DNA of 64,000 bases from Watersipora subatra (GCF_963576615.1 NC_088714.1:66047667-66111666), one strand, 5' to 3'. Counted from the first letter of the stretch, positions 49,827-62,589 are shown. Made by a program: numbers and translations. The notes: generated by a model not told the origin, from the letters alone.

Positions 49827-50223
49827 TCTATATATATTTCTCAAAGCTGGTCGTGGGTGTATTCGTGTATTTGTAGTCGTTGTAATTGTTCAGCTATAGC
49901 TATTAAAATCTTGGAATAAAGAATCCGTATCGCAGAAGGTTTGATCTCGGAACATCCCATTCGTGAGTCTGACACCTGACTAATTAACCCACACGAGATT
50001 GATAGATTTGCTGGGCAATATATATCGCTATATGGGAGCAAATACGCTATTGCTTTCCGTCACAAGTAACGTCATGAGAAGAGGTAGGTCTTATTCGTAA
50101 GCATACTCAAATTACCCATTGGCAATGTGCCAGGCTAATAGCAAGTGACAGGTAACTCTTATTACCTCTCATTGTTTATAAGCTGATTTTTAATACCCAG
50201 GCAACGCCGGGTAGCACAGCTAG
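49827..50223 (+). mobile_element. Helitron-like element H1
   Basis: Starts TCTATATATATTTCTCAAAG and ends with the hairpin ACCCAGGCAACGCCGGGT followed a few bases later by CTAG. A 5' TC and a 3' hairpin plus CTRR are the classical Helitron ends. It is non-coding, 397 bp, and lies against the Gypsy remnant. Confidence 0.6.
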
Positions 50224-50251
50224 CAATGGTACAATTAGTTAGTACAATTAG

Positions 50252-51163
50252 TCTATATATACATTTCTCAAAGTTTGATTTCTGTCGTTTGTCTGTTGTT
50301 TGTTTATTTGTCTGTCCGGCTATAGCTATTAAAATCTTGCAATTAAAGTTTAAAATCCTGCTATATTTGAACTCACGATTACTGCAACCACAGGTTTGCA
50401 ATGAAATTGTCTAACCAATGGTCCACGAAGGCTGTTATGATCCAAAGCCCTTACTATTTACTTTATACACCTTTTGCCCGATTTTATATGCTAAATGATG
50501 TAATAATCGAAACTCTATTAACTCTATGAAATTCAGTAGAGGTTTATACAGTTATTAATTAACACTATTAACTAAGCAACACGATGCTTTTTCGGCTTTT
50601 AGTGATTTTTGATTTCTGGTTTTTTGTAAGGTTCAATTGCTAAATCAAGAAAGACTAATACCTTTTACGCAGACAATTGTATTATCTCGAGTAGAAATAG
50701 CCTCTACGTTCTCTCTTCGTACAGTCAGAGAACGACAGTCCGATATCTTGTTTGTGCCAGTATCGTTGTATTCAAAGTTTTGATGGAAATTTACTGCTAG
50801 AACTAACCTTTTTTTATACACACACACACTTCTATGCAACGAATTGTTATTATTAATCCAACCTATCCAGGAATTTTATTTTTTCTCAGTTCGTATTTAC
50901 TGTATCATTACAAAATCAATTTTATTTTAATCGTAGCAAAAGAGACTTTAGTTAGCTATTAATTGCTAATTATTTCACGTTTACATTTAAACACTTTTAT
51001 AGTTGTTTTATTTTGTTTCTTAATTCACTTGACCTGCACAAAACAGTTTTCTCATAATATGAGGTTTGAAATTTAGAATGGTAACAGCCGTTATATGTTG
51101 AATACAAATAAGTTTTCTGCGCAAAGACTTTTATTACCCGGGCAATGCCGGGCATTTAACTAG
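50252..51163 (+). mobile_element. Helitron-like element H2
   Basis: Starts TCTATATATACATTTCTCAA and ends ACCCGGGCAATGCCGGGC, nine bases or so, then CTAG followed by T. 912 bp, non-coding. It contains a tRNA-like B-box (minus strand GTGAGTTCAAAT) near 50370 and matches H3 along most of its length. Confidence 0.65.
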
Positions 51164-51520
51164 TATATACGGTGTACATATGGATTATGATTAAGGGCCA
51201 TATGTGTAAGTATGGAAAAATTCAGTCTTGTAATAGTATGATCACACTATAATAATAGTGCCAGTTTGTTTTTCTATACTGGGTAATGTTTATTACATCT
51301 TAGATAAATTAACATTTCAAACCTGTTATCTCTTGAATGACATCTTTCTGGCTTAAAGATCTGCCCAGCCGTGAACAGCCTTTCTACAAGAGCAAAGCTT
51401 GCTAGAATACACAAGCCACTAGCTATTAAGCTACTAGAATCAACTAGCTAAATTTCTGCTTCTGCCTATAATTGGTTGGATTTGTGTCTCCTCGTATTTA
51501 TATGACAGCTCTAGTAGCAT
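51164..51520. other. Gene-free spacer
   Basis: Nothing recognised between H2 and the 43-bp satellite. Confidence 0.4.
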
Positions 51521-54500
51521 GTATGAAATTGATATTTAATTGGTGTAGTGAACGTATATTAATATATATAATTGATATTTAATTGGTGTAATGCATGTAT
51601 ATGAGTGTATAGAATTGATATTTAATTGGTGTAGTGCATGTATATGAATGTATAGAATGGATATTTAATTGGTGTAGTGCACGTATATGAAGATATATAA
51701 TTGATATTTAATAGGTGTAGTGCAGTATATGAATGTATAGAATTGATATTTAATTGGTGTAGTGCACGTATATGAATGTATAGAATTGATATTTAATTGG
51801 TGTAGCACACGTATATGAATGTATAGAATTAATATTTAATTGGTGTAGTGCATGTATATGAATGTATAGAATGGATATTTAATTGGTGTAGTATACGGAT
51901 ATGAATGTATAGAATTGACATTTAATTGGTGTGGTGCACGTATATGAATGTATGCAATTGATATTTAATTGGTGTAGGGCACGTATATGAGTGTATAGAA
52001 TTGATATTTAATTGGCGTAGTGCACAAATATGAATGTATAGAATTGATATTTAATTGGTGTAGTGAAGTATATGAATGTATAGAATGGATATTTAATTGG
52101 TGTAGTGTACGGATATGAATGTATAGAATTGATATTTAATTGGTGTAGCGCACGGTATATGAAAGTATAAAATTGATATTTAATTGGTGTAGTGCACGGT
52201 ATATGAATGTATAGAATTGATATTTAATTGGTGTAGCGCATGTATATGAATGTATAGAATTGATATTTAATTGGTGTAATGCACGTATATGAATGTATAG
52301 AACTGATATTTAATTGGTGTAGTGCACGTATATGAATGTATACAATGGATATTTAATTGGTGTAGTGCACAAATATGAATGTATAGATTTGACATTTAAT
52401 TGGTGTAGTGCACGTATATGAATGTATAGAATTGATAAATAATTGATGTAGTGCACGTATATGAATGTACACAATGGATATTTAATTGGTGTAGTGCACA
52501 AATATGAATGTATAGATTTGACATTTAATTGGTGTAGCACACGTATATGAATGTATAGAATTGATAAATAATTGATGTAGTGCACATATATGAATGTATA
52601 GAATGGATATTTAATTGGTGTAGCGCACGGTATATGAATGTATAGAATTGATAAATAATTGATGTAGTGCACGTATATGAATGTATAGAATGGATAGTTA
52701 ATTGGTGTAGTGCACGTATATGAATGTATACAATGGATAGTTAATTGGTGCTGTGCATGTATATGAATGTATAGAATTGATATTTAATTAATGTAGTGCA
52801 TGTATATGAATGTATAAAATTGATATTTAATTGATGTAGTGCACGTATATGAATGTACAGAATTGATATTTAATTGGTGTAGTGCATGTATATGAATGTA
52901 TAGAATGGATAGTTAATTGATGTAGTGCATGTATATGAATGTATAGAATTGATAGTTAATTGGTGTAGTGCACGTATATGAATGAATAGAATGGATAGAT
53001 AATTGATGTAGTGCACGTATATGAATGTATAGAATGGATATTTAATTGGTGTAGTGCACGTATATGAATGTATAGAATTGATATTTAATTGATGTAGTGC
53101 ACGTATATGAATGTATAGAATTGATATTTAATTGATGTAGTGCACGTATATGAATGAATAGAATTGATAGTTAATTAGTTAGTGCACGTATATGAATGTA
53201 TAGAATGGATATTTAATTGATGTAGTACACGTATATGAATGTATAGAATGGATATTTAATTGATGTAGTGCACGTATATGAATGTATAGAATTGATATTT
53301 AATTGATGTAGTGCACGTATATGAATGTATAGAATGGATATTTAATTGATGTAGTGCACGTATATGAATGTATAGAATTGATAGTTAATTGGTTAGTGCA
53401 CGTATATGAATGTATAGAATGGATATTTAATTGGTGTAGCGCACGGTATACGAATGTATAGAATTGATAAATAATTGATGTAGTGCACGTATATGAATGT
53501 ATAGAATGGATAGTTAATTGGTGTAGTGCACGTATATGAATGTATAGAATTGATATTTAATTAATGTAGTGCATGTATATGAATGTATAAAATTGATATT
53601 TAATTGATGTAGTGCATGTATATGAATGTACAGAATTGATATTTAATTGGTGTAGTGCATGTATATGAATGTATAGAATGGATAGTTAATTGATGTAGTG
53701 CATGTATATGAATGTATAGAATTGATAGTTAATTGGTGTAGTGCACGTATATGAATGTATAGAATGGATATTTAATTGGTGTAGTGCACGTATATGAATG
53801 TATAGAATGGATAGTTAATTGGTGTAGTGCATGTATATGAATGTATAGAATTGATATTTAATTAATGTAGTGCATGTATATGAATGTATAAAATTGATAT
53901 TTAATTGATGTAGTGCATGTATATGAATGTACAGAATTGATATTTAATTGGTGTAGTGCATGTATATGAATGTATAGAATGGATAGTTAATTGATGTAGT
54001 GCATGTATATGAATGTATACAATGGATAGTTAATTGGTGTAGTGCACGTATATGAGTGTATAGAATTGATAGTTAATTGGTGTAGTGCACGCATATGAAT
54101 GAATAGAATGGATAGATAATTGATGTAGTGCACGTATATGAATGTATAGAATGGATATTTAATTGGTGTAGTGCACGTATATGAATGTATAGAATTGATA
54201 GTTAATTGGTTAGTGCACGTATATGAATGAATAGAATGGATAGTTGATGTAGTACACGTATATGAATGTATAGAATGGATATTTAATTGATGTAGTGCAT
54301 GTATATGAATGTATAGAATTGATATTTAATTGATGTAGTGCATGTATATGAATGTATAAAATGGATAGTTAATTGGTTAGTGCACGTATATGAATGTACA
54401 GAATTGACATTTAATTGGTGTAGCGCACGTATATGAATGTATAGAATTGATATTTAATTGATGTAGTGCATGTATATGAATGTATAGAATTGATATTTAA

Positions 54501-55105
54501 TTGATGTAGTGCATGTATATGAATGTATAAAATGGATAGTTAATTGGTTAGTGCACGTATATGAATGTACAGAATTGACATTTAATTGGTGTAGCGCACG
54601 TATATGAATGTACAGAATTGACATTTAATTGGTGTAGTGCACGTATATGAATGTACAGAATTGACATTTAATTGGTGTAGCGCACGTATATGAATGTACA
54701 GAATTGACATTTAATTGGTGTAGTGCACGTATATGAATGTATAGAATTGATATTTAATTGATGTAGTGCATGTATATGAATGTATAAAATGGATAGTTAA
54801 TTGGTTAGTGCACGTATATGAATGTACAGAATTGACATTTAATTGGTGTAGCGCACGTATATGAATGTACAGAATTGACATTTAATTGGTGTAGTGCACG
54901 TATATGAATGTATAGAATTGATATTTAATTGGTGTTGTGCACATATATGAATGTATAGAATTGATAGTTAATTGGTGTAGTGCACGTATATGAATGTATA
55001 GAATTGATATTTAATTGGTGTAGTGCACGTATATGAATGTGTAGAATTGATATTTAATTGGTGTAGCGCATGTATATGAATGTATAGAATGGATGGTTAA
55101 TTGGT
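51521..55105. repeat. 43-bp satellite, about 83 units
   Basis: Unit about GATATTTAATTGGTGTAGTG plus CACGTATATGAATGTATAGAATT. Recurrent variants are TAGTGCAC versus TAGCGCAC, GATATTTAAT versus GATAGTTAAT and GATAAATAAT, and a 40-bp short form with GGTTAGTGCAC. Blocks of consecutive variants recur (52788-52970, 53561-53740, 53865-54015), showing higher-order copying. Open frames here are by-products of the repeat. Confidence 0.95.
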
Positions 55106-56479
55106 AGAGCTTTTGTTCACCTTATGAATTAAATTACCAAATTAACTTCAAAAACAAGTGCACAACATTAAATTGAAAAAATTAATTTAATTTAAATTAT
55201 GCTTCATTCTAAAAAACTAGCTTGTAAAATAATTGCATCAATACCGTGAGTTCACTAATTAAATAACGATTATTTTGACTTATGCATTAAATTATCCAAT
55301 TCGGTTATCAGATAAGCACATTCATGATTGAAATAATTATCTCAGATGGTGAAATACTCCCTAAGTAATCAAACGGGCATTTGATTAAACTGCATTAATA
55401 GTTGATTTTATAAATTATTTGCAGAAAAAACTGCATTAATCATTAAATTTTGAAGTAGCATACCCAAGAACTTTGCATTAAACTAGAGCCGTCAACTGTT
55501 ATAATAGGAATAGATGGTTGTGAGTTATAAATACGAGTTGATAAGGTGGAAGTTCAATTGAGAAGTAAATGTGCAATGATATGTTATGATTGATAACTGT
55601 GTTAGTCAGTCTACTATGATAAGTTATGAGTCATAACTGTGTTAGCTATTCTACTAGTCTACTATGATAAAATATAAATGACGACTGCATTAGTGCAGGA
55701 AAATGGTAAAAAAGACAAAGAAAACCTTTGAATCACTTGATAATATGGAAACATGCTTATATTTTGTCCGGAATATCAATAATACACAAGTATTTTACGT
55801 TACATTTGCAAGGATTTGAATATCAAAAGGCCAGTGATAGCAGTAGAAACATGAACTTGCAAGCCTAGCAACATGCCTCATAGCATGAACATAGTGAAAA
55901 CCCTATGCATCAAGGCAATAGATGAGATGAGAAGGGAGAAAGAATAATAGCAGTATGTTTATTAGTAGTTTTGGTCCTGACAAGATTCATATAGAACATA
56001 ACGAGTGAGAAATGATAGCAAGGTACAAACCTAAAATACTATTGATAAACACGGCAGATACGTAAGTAAAAGGATGAATTCTCTACACTGGCCTTCATAA
56101 CACCTACATGTACATGTACGTCCGACCTACCACTAAAAAGGTAAGAAAGTCGAGCGCCAAAAAAGAAGAATGTTGGTACACTGTCACAGATTCACCCATG
56201 AATTATAAGACATTGTATCCTTGCAGTTGTGGATGGAAAGTGATTTGCCCTTTGACTAGTTCAATAACCAATAATTTAAAGCCTCTCCAAATAAAACAAT
56301 AATTTACTTGCACCAACATTTTAGAGTAAGCGATTAAAGAAAAACTGACAGTCAAGATAAATGGAGGTAAGATAGTTTTCTACAAAACACTTTCCATAAC
56401 ACTTGGACGAGAACGGTGAGACTCAAAAGATGGCTTGGGTAGGCAATGCCATCTGATACCCTCTTCAGCTCCTCAGCTA
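55106..56479. other. AT-rich stretch downstream of the AMPK beta gene
   Basis: No coding feature supported. On the minus strand it follows the AMPK beta stop, so part of it should be the 3' UTR. An AATAAA-type signal on minus occurs near 55957. Confidence 0.45.
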
Positions 56480-59400
56480 CTAATCAATTGGTTTATACAA
56501 CAAGGTCGTGACACACTTCTTCCGGAAGCGACTCGTGTCACTCAGCACCATAACTCCATCCTATGACACAAGAGAACAAGTACTTTAAAAGTAGCCTCAG
56601 AGTCACCGGCATGGCTAAAGAGGTTTCACACGCGTTGTCACAAAATGTAAGCGTACCCAACATACGCTACTCACTGCAAGCGCATCGCCATCAGCCTATG
56701 TTTATATGCTGCATGAAATTTTCATAAGAATGACAGATATCATTGTCAAAGCGCATACCTTAATCGAAAGAGCATAAAGATGGTTCAGCATAACGTGATT
56801 TGGTTCTGGTACAAAAGATGACTCCAGCTACAATGAAATCAAGCGAGGTAAGCAGGTTACAACTTGAGTAAATATGCAAGGCCTGTTAACTAACAACCTT
56901 GACACTAGAGCAACAAAACCAGAAATTATCTTATGACCACAAGAATATAACAATCTTCATATGACTGTAACACTACCCCAACAATTCTCCTGATGCTATG
57001 GTACTTGCAACATCTACATTGGTGTTATAATACTAACAGTGACAGTGAGAGGGTACTGGAGTACACTCTTGGTAGAAGGGTACAAGTGTTACAGATATGA
57101 ATGACTAGGGAGTACAAGTGCTACAGGTATGAATGACTAGGTAGTACAAGTGCTACAGATATGAATGACTAGGGAGTACAAGTGTTACAGATATGAATGA
57201 CTAGGGAGTACAAGTGTTACAGATATGAATGACTAGGTAGTACAAGTGCTACAGATATGAATGACTAGGGAGTACAAGTGTTACAGATATGAATGACTAG
57301 GTAGTACAAGTGCTACAGATATGAATGACTAGGGAGTACAAGTGCTACAGATATGAATGACTAGGGAGTACAAGTGTTACAGATATGAATGACTAGGTAG
57401 TACAAGTGCTACAGATATGAATGACTAGGGAGTACAAGTGTTACAGATATGAATGACTAGGGAGTACAACTGCTACAGATATGAATGATTAGGACTTCAG
57501 GGGTGGGGAACCTACTTGGTCCTGCCGGCCGCATGAATTGCATTACATTAATGGCGGGCCGCAACATAAACCTGACTTTCAAATTAGGCACAAAAAACAC
57601 TCACAATACACAAGTGATTTTTATTGTAGATCTCAGTGAGATGGCTGAAAGTTCTTCTCTTTTGTGAGGCATGCGATATCTGCTCTTTTGTGAGGCGTGC
57701 GATATCTGCTCTTTTGTGAGGCGTGCGATATCTGCTCTTTTGTGAGGCGTGCGATATCTGCTGAAGTCGAAGATGCTGCAATTCGTAATTGCTGCCCAAG
57801 GTTTTCATCCGTTATTCTGGAATGAAACCGATTCTTTGCGAGATTCAATTTGGAAAATTCTTTTTTGCAAAAGTAGGTGCTTCCAAAGAGACGCATATTT
57901 AAGAGCATGCTTTCGCAGAATGGGAAAACCATCAGTAGTTAAGTAGCGTTGATAAAACTCAACCAGTGGAGTGTTGAGATACATACTTTTCAATGTATCA
58001 TTAGTCTGAAGCTCAATTACTTCGTGTTGAAAGTTACTAGGAGCATCAGCTGCAACTACATTGAAAGGAGTGGCAAATGTTTGCTGATATCAACCATAAA
58101 TGCGAGATCACATAACCACCGATTATCACTCAGTTCAACGACAGGATTTCCTTGCATATCCATGAATTGCCCGATTTCATTTCGTAGCAAATAAAATCGT
58201 GTTAACATTTTTCTACGACTCATCCATTGAACTTCGCAACAGTAAATAAGATTTAGAAATCAGCATTCAAGTCTTCCATTATTTTTTGACATAGGCGGCT
58301 ATTTAGACCTCTGCTTTTGATAAAGTTGACGTACATTATTACTATTGACATGACGTTACCCAGTTGAAGTGACTTTGCACACACATTTTGTTGGTGGATG
58401 ATGCAATGACATACAACTAAGTCATCTGCAGCAACGAGTCAGCTCTTTTTTAAGAAGTGCTGTTAATCCCTTTTGTGAACCAACCATGGCTGGAGCACCA
58501 TCTGTAGCAATTCCACTTAATTTTTCAAACGGAAGATTGAATTTTCCCATTGCCAAGAGAAGTTTCTCAAACAAGTCTTTGCCATGTGTATTTCCATGCA
58601 AGGATTCCAATGACAACAAATCTTCTTGTATTTCAGAGTCGGAAGTTACCCCTCGACTGAAGATTGCTAGCTAGGCTGTATTTGTTATATCTGTAGTCTC
58701 ATAGAGGGCCAATGCAAAAAATTCGAAATCTTGAGTAAAATCCTTCAGTGCTTTTTTAATATTATCTCCCATTTCCTGAATCCGACTTGAAACTGTTCTT
58801 CTCGATGGACTTACTTTTTCAAAAACAGCGACTTTCTCTGGTGCTATCAACTTAGCAGCTACAACAATACATTCTTTCACGAATTCTCCTTCGATGTGTG
58901 GTTTCAGCTTTTTCGCAATTATTTCGGTAATTTCATAACTTGTTTGAATAATATCACTAGAAATTCCCGTCATACAGCCCACGACCAATGTGATAATGGA
59001 AAAAAGAAAGGGTACTGCTGGTTGATGAAAAAGTAGTTACAACAGGTCAGAATTCTACAAAAGTAGAATTCTTTAGATCCTACAAAAGTAGAATTCTTTA
59101 GTTAGATGTTGTAGGCGAAGCCTACAACATCTACTAAAGAATTCTCTGAATCAGATGAGTTGTGGTTATTATTTTGAGTAGCGTGTGTTGTTGAACATTA
59201 GCATTTGATGTTGGTTGTTGCTGTGAAGAACTTCTATTTCTCCTCCTCCGTAATAATTGGGAGACACGTGGACGGCCACTGCGACGACGTGGTGTTCTGG
59301 GAGGTTGTATGTCCATGGTAGTTGTCAAGTTGTTTTGAAATGAAATTCAAAAGATCAATTATGCAAAACAAAAGGTTGTATAAAAATCAGACCTAATCTA

Positions 59401-61395
59401 CTACTATCTCAAACCTGTGTTTTACAACAATCAAATAAATATTAATTCAAGCTGTAGGCCTAACCTACCGTACGTAATTTAACTAACAACAGCAATAATG
59501 AAATATGTTTATTATATCTCTGAAATACAATAGTAAAAATAAAATGGCAAACTGCCGTGTAATATACACAGTTTGAAAGTTGTGTTGGAAAGTTGAAAGT
59601 TGGTTGTGTTGAATGTAGAATGGTCTTGACAGCGATATGTAACAGAAAGCAAGCATTAACGCGTCTGGAAGTTTTCTGCAAACTGGAGTAAAATAAAGAA
59701 ATATTCTTTTCACAAAAGGGCATTGTAGTTCGGCCCTAGCTTGTAGATAAGATGTAAAGAAATCTGGCTAATGTTCTAGATAATTTAATAAAACCTTCGG
59801 TAATTGGACAAAAAACGGGCTGATAAACTGTGTTCCACATTTTCGTACCTGTAAATCGGTCTACGCCTCAAACGGTCTACGTTAATTAAAGAAACCTTCG
59901 GCAATTAGATAATGCCATCATTATATACATGTACATCGATGTTGTAAGTTCGAATGATTATTCTTATAATTAAATATTTTAATATTTTTTTATAAAATCA
60001 AATTATTAAATAGAATAATAAAATCGGCAAAAAAGAAACGATTACTTTTCAGTACTTCTAAGTTAATTACAGAAACCTTCGGCAATTGAAAAATGCCATA
60101 GACTGGTGAAATGTGCACGTTTTTCTTGTGAAATGCGGATGACTTAATGGTTCTACTCTCTGTCACACGGCCTTATCGGCGTTTCGTTGGCCGGTCTTAA
60201 TTTTGATTAAAGAAGGCTTGTCAAGTTTTTATTTCGATTTTAGGCCAAATTAATCTGTTTATTTACATGTATGTATAATCAGATCAGATGGGTTAGTTTT
60301 AGGATATTGCGGAAACTTTCCAAAGACTTGGTAACATATTTAAATATGTTTATATGTGTTTTGTATCATTATTATACTTAAACGAGTCTACACAAAAATG
60401 GTTAAATTTGTTGATGAGATTTCGGTACACGGGTTTGGTAATGGCCGTTAACAGATAATTTTTCGGGAGTTGTGTGCACATATGCATTTATCATAAATCT
60501 CTCAAACAATCGCTTCGCTCGTGTTTGGTCGTGGTATTATCGGTCTTGCAATACCTTTTCAAAGCAGTTTGCTGTGCATTCAAACCACTCTTAAAAATGT
60601 CAATTTTACTTTGTCGAGCCAGCCCTGTCAAAATTTTAAGATTACCGTGGCAGGAATCAAAATGGCGCTGCAGATTTGACTTTTTTATTGCTGCTACATG
60701 TTTGCCACAAACAAGACAGATGGGCTTTTCACTAATTTCGACAAAGAAATAAGAGTTTTCCCAATCCTTGTTGAACATTCTACCTTCATCAACTATTTTT
60801 CTCTTTTTAGCCGAAGCCATTTTGCAAATTCTAAATTTAATCGCAACTTCAAAAATATTGCGACGTGCTCACTAACTAAATGCAGTTTGCCTATTGTGTC
60901 GTACTAAGCTGATGCCCATGCGATTGTGATGTCAGTTTGTGTGTATGGACATGCATGCTGTGTGTGCTTAGCCAGTCAGACAGCATTGGCCCAGCACACG
61001 AAACTAGGCGAGAAATGAAGGCAAGGTTAGTTATAACATTTGTTAAGTCACAAATAGAAAAAGTTGATATAACACGAAGTTGATATAAATGCCAAATGCT
61101 GGCAAAGTCATCTCAAAAAATATTTAATCGATTACAACTTACATTATAAATGCGGGCCACATTAAAACGTCTCGCGGGCAGCAAGTTCCCCACCCCTGGA
61201 CTAGGTAGTGCAAATGTTACAGATATCAATGACTAGGTAGTACAAGTGCTACAGAATAACAAGAACTCACATGTGGTGCAACATCCTTGTTTACTATGAC
61301 TTGAAGTAGATGCTGAGGCAGTACTGGAGGTCCAACTTTCCTGTCTGTGGGTCTACGAACCGGAGTCTGTTGTCCATACTCTGACTGTGGGTATT
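56480..61395 (-). CDS. PRKAB: AMP-activated protein kinase beta subunit, 3' exons
   Basis: Three minus-strand exons join in frame. 61271-61395 (cag acceptor, gtgagt donor) encodes VGPPVLPQHLLQVIVNKD. 56759-56827 encodes FVPEPNHVMLNHLYALSIK. 56480-56560 encodes DGVMVLSDTSRFRKKC then VTTLLYKPID and TAG. This is the C-terminal domain of AMPK beta, which tethers the catalytic alpha and regulatory gamma subunits of the cell's energy sensor. The glycogen-binding domain and start should lie beyond the right edge. The usual SATHRYKKKY near the end reads SDTSRFRKKC here, an unusual divergence. The donor after 61271 is followed within about 15 bases by the 32-bp minisatellite. The 4.4-kb intron holds a hAT element. 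Identity is secure; I use PRKAB for the family, not a specific paralogue. Confidence 0.92.
57079..57497. repeat. 32-bp minisatellite in the AMPK beta intron, about 13 units
   Basis: Unit about GTACAAGTGTTACAGATATG then AATGACTAGGGA, alternating GTGTTAC and GTGCTAC and ending GGTA or GGGA. The array is split by the hAT element and resumes at 61199-61255. Confidence 0.95.
59035..60480. other. Foreign or intronic stretch inside the hAT transposase
   Basis: Not related to hAT coding sequence. It begins with a palindrome cluster (59050-59145). A minus ORF at 59134-59328 is Arg/Ser/Gln-rich (PRTPRRRSGRPRVSQLLRRR). It also has three copies of a GAAACCTTCGGCAATTGA-like motif (about 59790, 59890 and 60070). 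It could be an insertion or an intron. No clear target repeat was found. Confidence 0.4.
59050..59145. repeat. Palindrome cluster
   Basis: GAATTCTACAAAAGTAGAATTC is self-complementary apart from its centre and recurs. It is followed by AGATGTTGTAGGCGAAGCCT with its mirror, inside AGAATTCTTTAG/CTAAAGAATTCT. The outer stem is about 28 bp. Confidence 0.8.
61199..61255. repeat. 32-bp minisatellite, right remnant
   Basis: Two partial units (GGTAGTGCAAATGTTACAG and GGTAGTACAAGTGCTACAG), continuing the array broken at 57497. It ends about 15 bp from the AMPK exon donor. Confidence 0.85.
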
Positions 61396-61894
61396 CTGCA
61401 CAGAACAGGTGTTTTATGCAAAAAAAATGTGAACAGAGAAAAATAAATCCTACAATAAATTTTTACACACACTGACAAATTGATAACACCAAAAACTTAC
61501 TATCGCCTATGATCCAAATAGAAGATAACCCTGAAGCAGTATAATAATCTACCTGGAATTCGTAAAAGGCTGGCTGGATAGCCGACCAGCCTACCAATTC
61601 GGGAAAAAGATTACATTTGAAACTAGAATCCGCAGCGTTTGATACTTCCCATTTTATCTATTTAGAGGAGACTCGAGCACACCAAAAGTTGAAGATATCT
61701 CATTAATGATTTGTGTCAAGTAGTCTCCTCAACATCACCCATGAGTTCTGTGTTTACACCAGACCACACTTACACAAATGACTGCAACGCGTGTGTTTCC
61801 ATGTAAGTTCCGCCCATTCCTCTCAGCCGTGTTAAAAGAACCATTCCTAGGATTTACCTGCTCAGCCAAAGAAAGTGGCGCAAGTAACACAATG
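61396..61894. other. AMPK beta upstream intron sequence
   Basis: No further AMPK exon recognised here. A short inverted repeat, GGCTGGCTGGATAGCCGACC, lies near 61570-61590. Confidence 0.4.
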
Positions 61895-62050
61895 AATACT
61901 CATGGCACACTCATAACCCACTTATAGCCCACTCATAGCCAACTCATAGCCCACCCATAACCCAATCATAACCCACTCATAGCCAACTCATAGCCCACCC
62001 ATAACCCAGTCATAACCCACTCACAACCCACTCATAGCCTACTTATAGCC
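61895..62050. repeat. 12-bp minisatellite
   Basis: About 13 units of CCCACTCATAGC with variants (CCCATAACCC, CCAACTCATAGC). Confidence 0.85.
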
Positions 62051-62314
62051 CACTCTTGGCCACCATGCAACATTACATGTTACCTACCTAGATATTCTAC
62101 TCTATACATGTCTACCATATTTGGCAAGCAATTGTGACTAACAGATGCTCAGTTCTCCCTGCAACTGCATACAGGTCCTTGTTCAACTTGAGTACATCAA
62201 TGAGTACATTAAAACTAGTTTTAAACTATATCAAATCTTACAGGAATCAGAATTTCCAGAGAGATACTCGAAGCATAGTTTGAGTGTTTGAGAAATACTC
62301 AAACTGGCTTTAAG
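62051..62314. other. Gene-free spacer
   Basis: Nothing recognised. Confidence 0.4.
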
Positions 62315-62589
62315 TCTATATGTATAAATCTATGTGTCTGTTTGTCATCTCTCCAGTCATAGCTATTGAAATTTAAGAGGGAAAAACCGCTTCACAGTAA
62401 GATTGAACTTAGAAACACTGGGTCTGCAGACAGGCGTGCTACCCACAAAGTTACATAGCCACCTTGCGATATGATGGAATAATTGTGGACATATTTTTAC
62501 ACCTGCCAATCGTTAATGGCAATTGGTTAACATATGCACGCTTGACCTAGCGCACTTGAACTACTAGAAGAAAAGCATGTGCCCAGACT
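62315..62589 (+). mobile_element. Helitron-like 5' fragment
   Basis: Starts TCTATATGTATAAATCTATG and matches the first third of H2 and H3, including a tRNA-like B-box on minus (AAGTTCAATC). It has no hairpin end, so it is truncated where H3 begins. Confidence 0.5.

Larger units (their letters stand above)
57633..60820 (-). pseudogene. hAT transposase (GTF2IRD2/ZBED-like), broken
   Basis: The N-terminus at 60491-60820 starts MASAKKRKIVDEGRMFNKDW and has a BED-like finger, CLVCGKHVAAIKKSNLQRHF then DSCH. The transposase core resumes at about 58671-58960 (TSYEITEIIAKKLKPHIEGE, then SPSRRTVSSRIQEM). It continues at 58422-58619 with ATDGAPAMVGSQKGLTALLK, the DGAPAM-type hAT motif. Weak C-terminal similarity reaches about 57633. 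The core lies in several frames. There is a stop between 58619 and 58671 and another after LRDL at 60491. A 1.4-kb gap separates the finger from the core. The gene is inactive. Family members move DNA by cut-and-paste; some were domesticated in vertebrates. Confidence 0.75.
57498..61198 (-). mobile_element. hAT-superfamily transposon
   Basis: The ends are CAGGGGTGGGGAAC and its mirror GTTCCCCACCCCTG, the classical hAT (Charlie-like) terminus. It interrupts the 32-bp minisatellite. Flanking octamers GATTAGGA (plus CTT) and GACTAGGT are similar but not identical because of the repeat, so the duplication is not proven. A hAT transposase is encoded on the minus strand. The element is 3.7 kb, of which about 1.4 kb (59.03-60.48 kb) looks foreign. 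Confidence 0.8.

Noticed and set aside
52310-52672. 120-residue His/Tyr-rich ORF
   Set aside because: By-product of the 43-bp satellite.
51521-57497. CRISPR-like regular repeats
   Set aside because: The arrays are direct tandem repeats without unique spacers, in a eukaryotic context.
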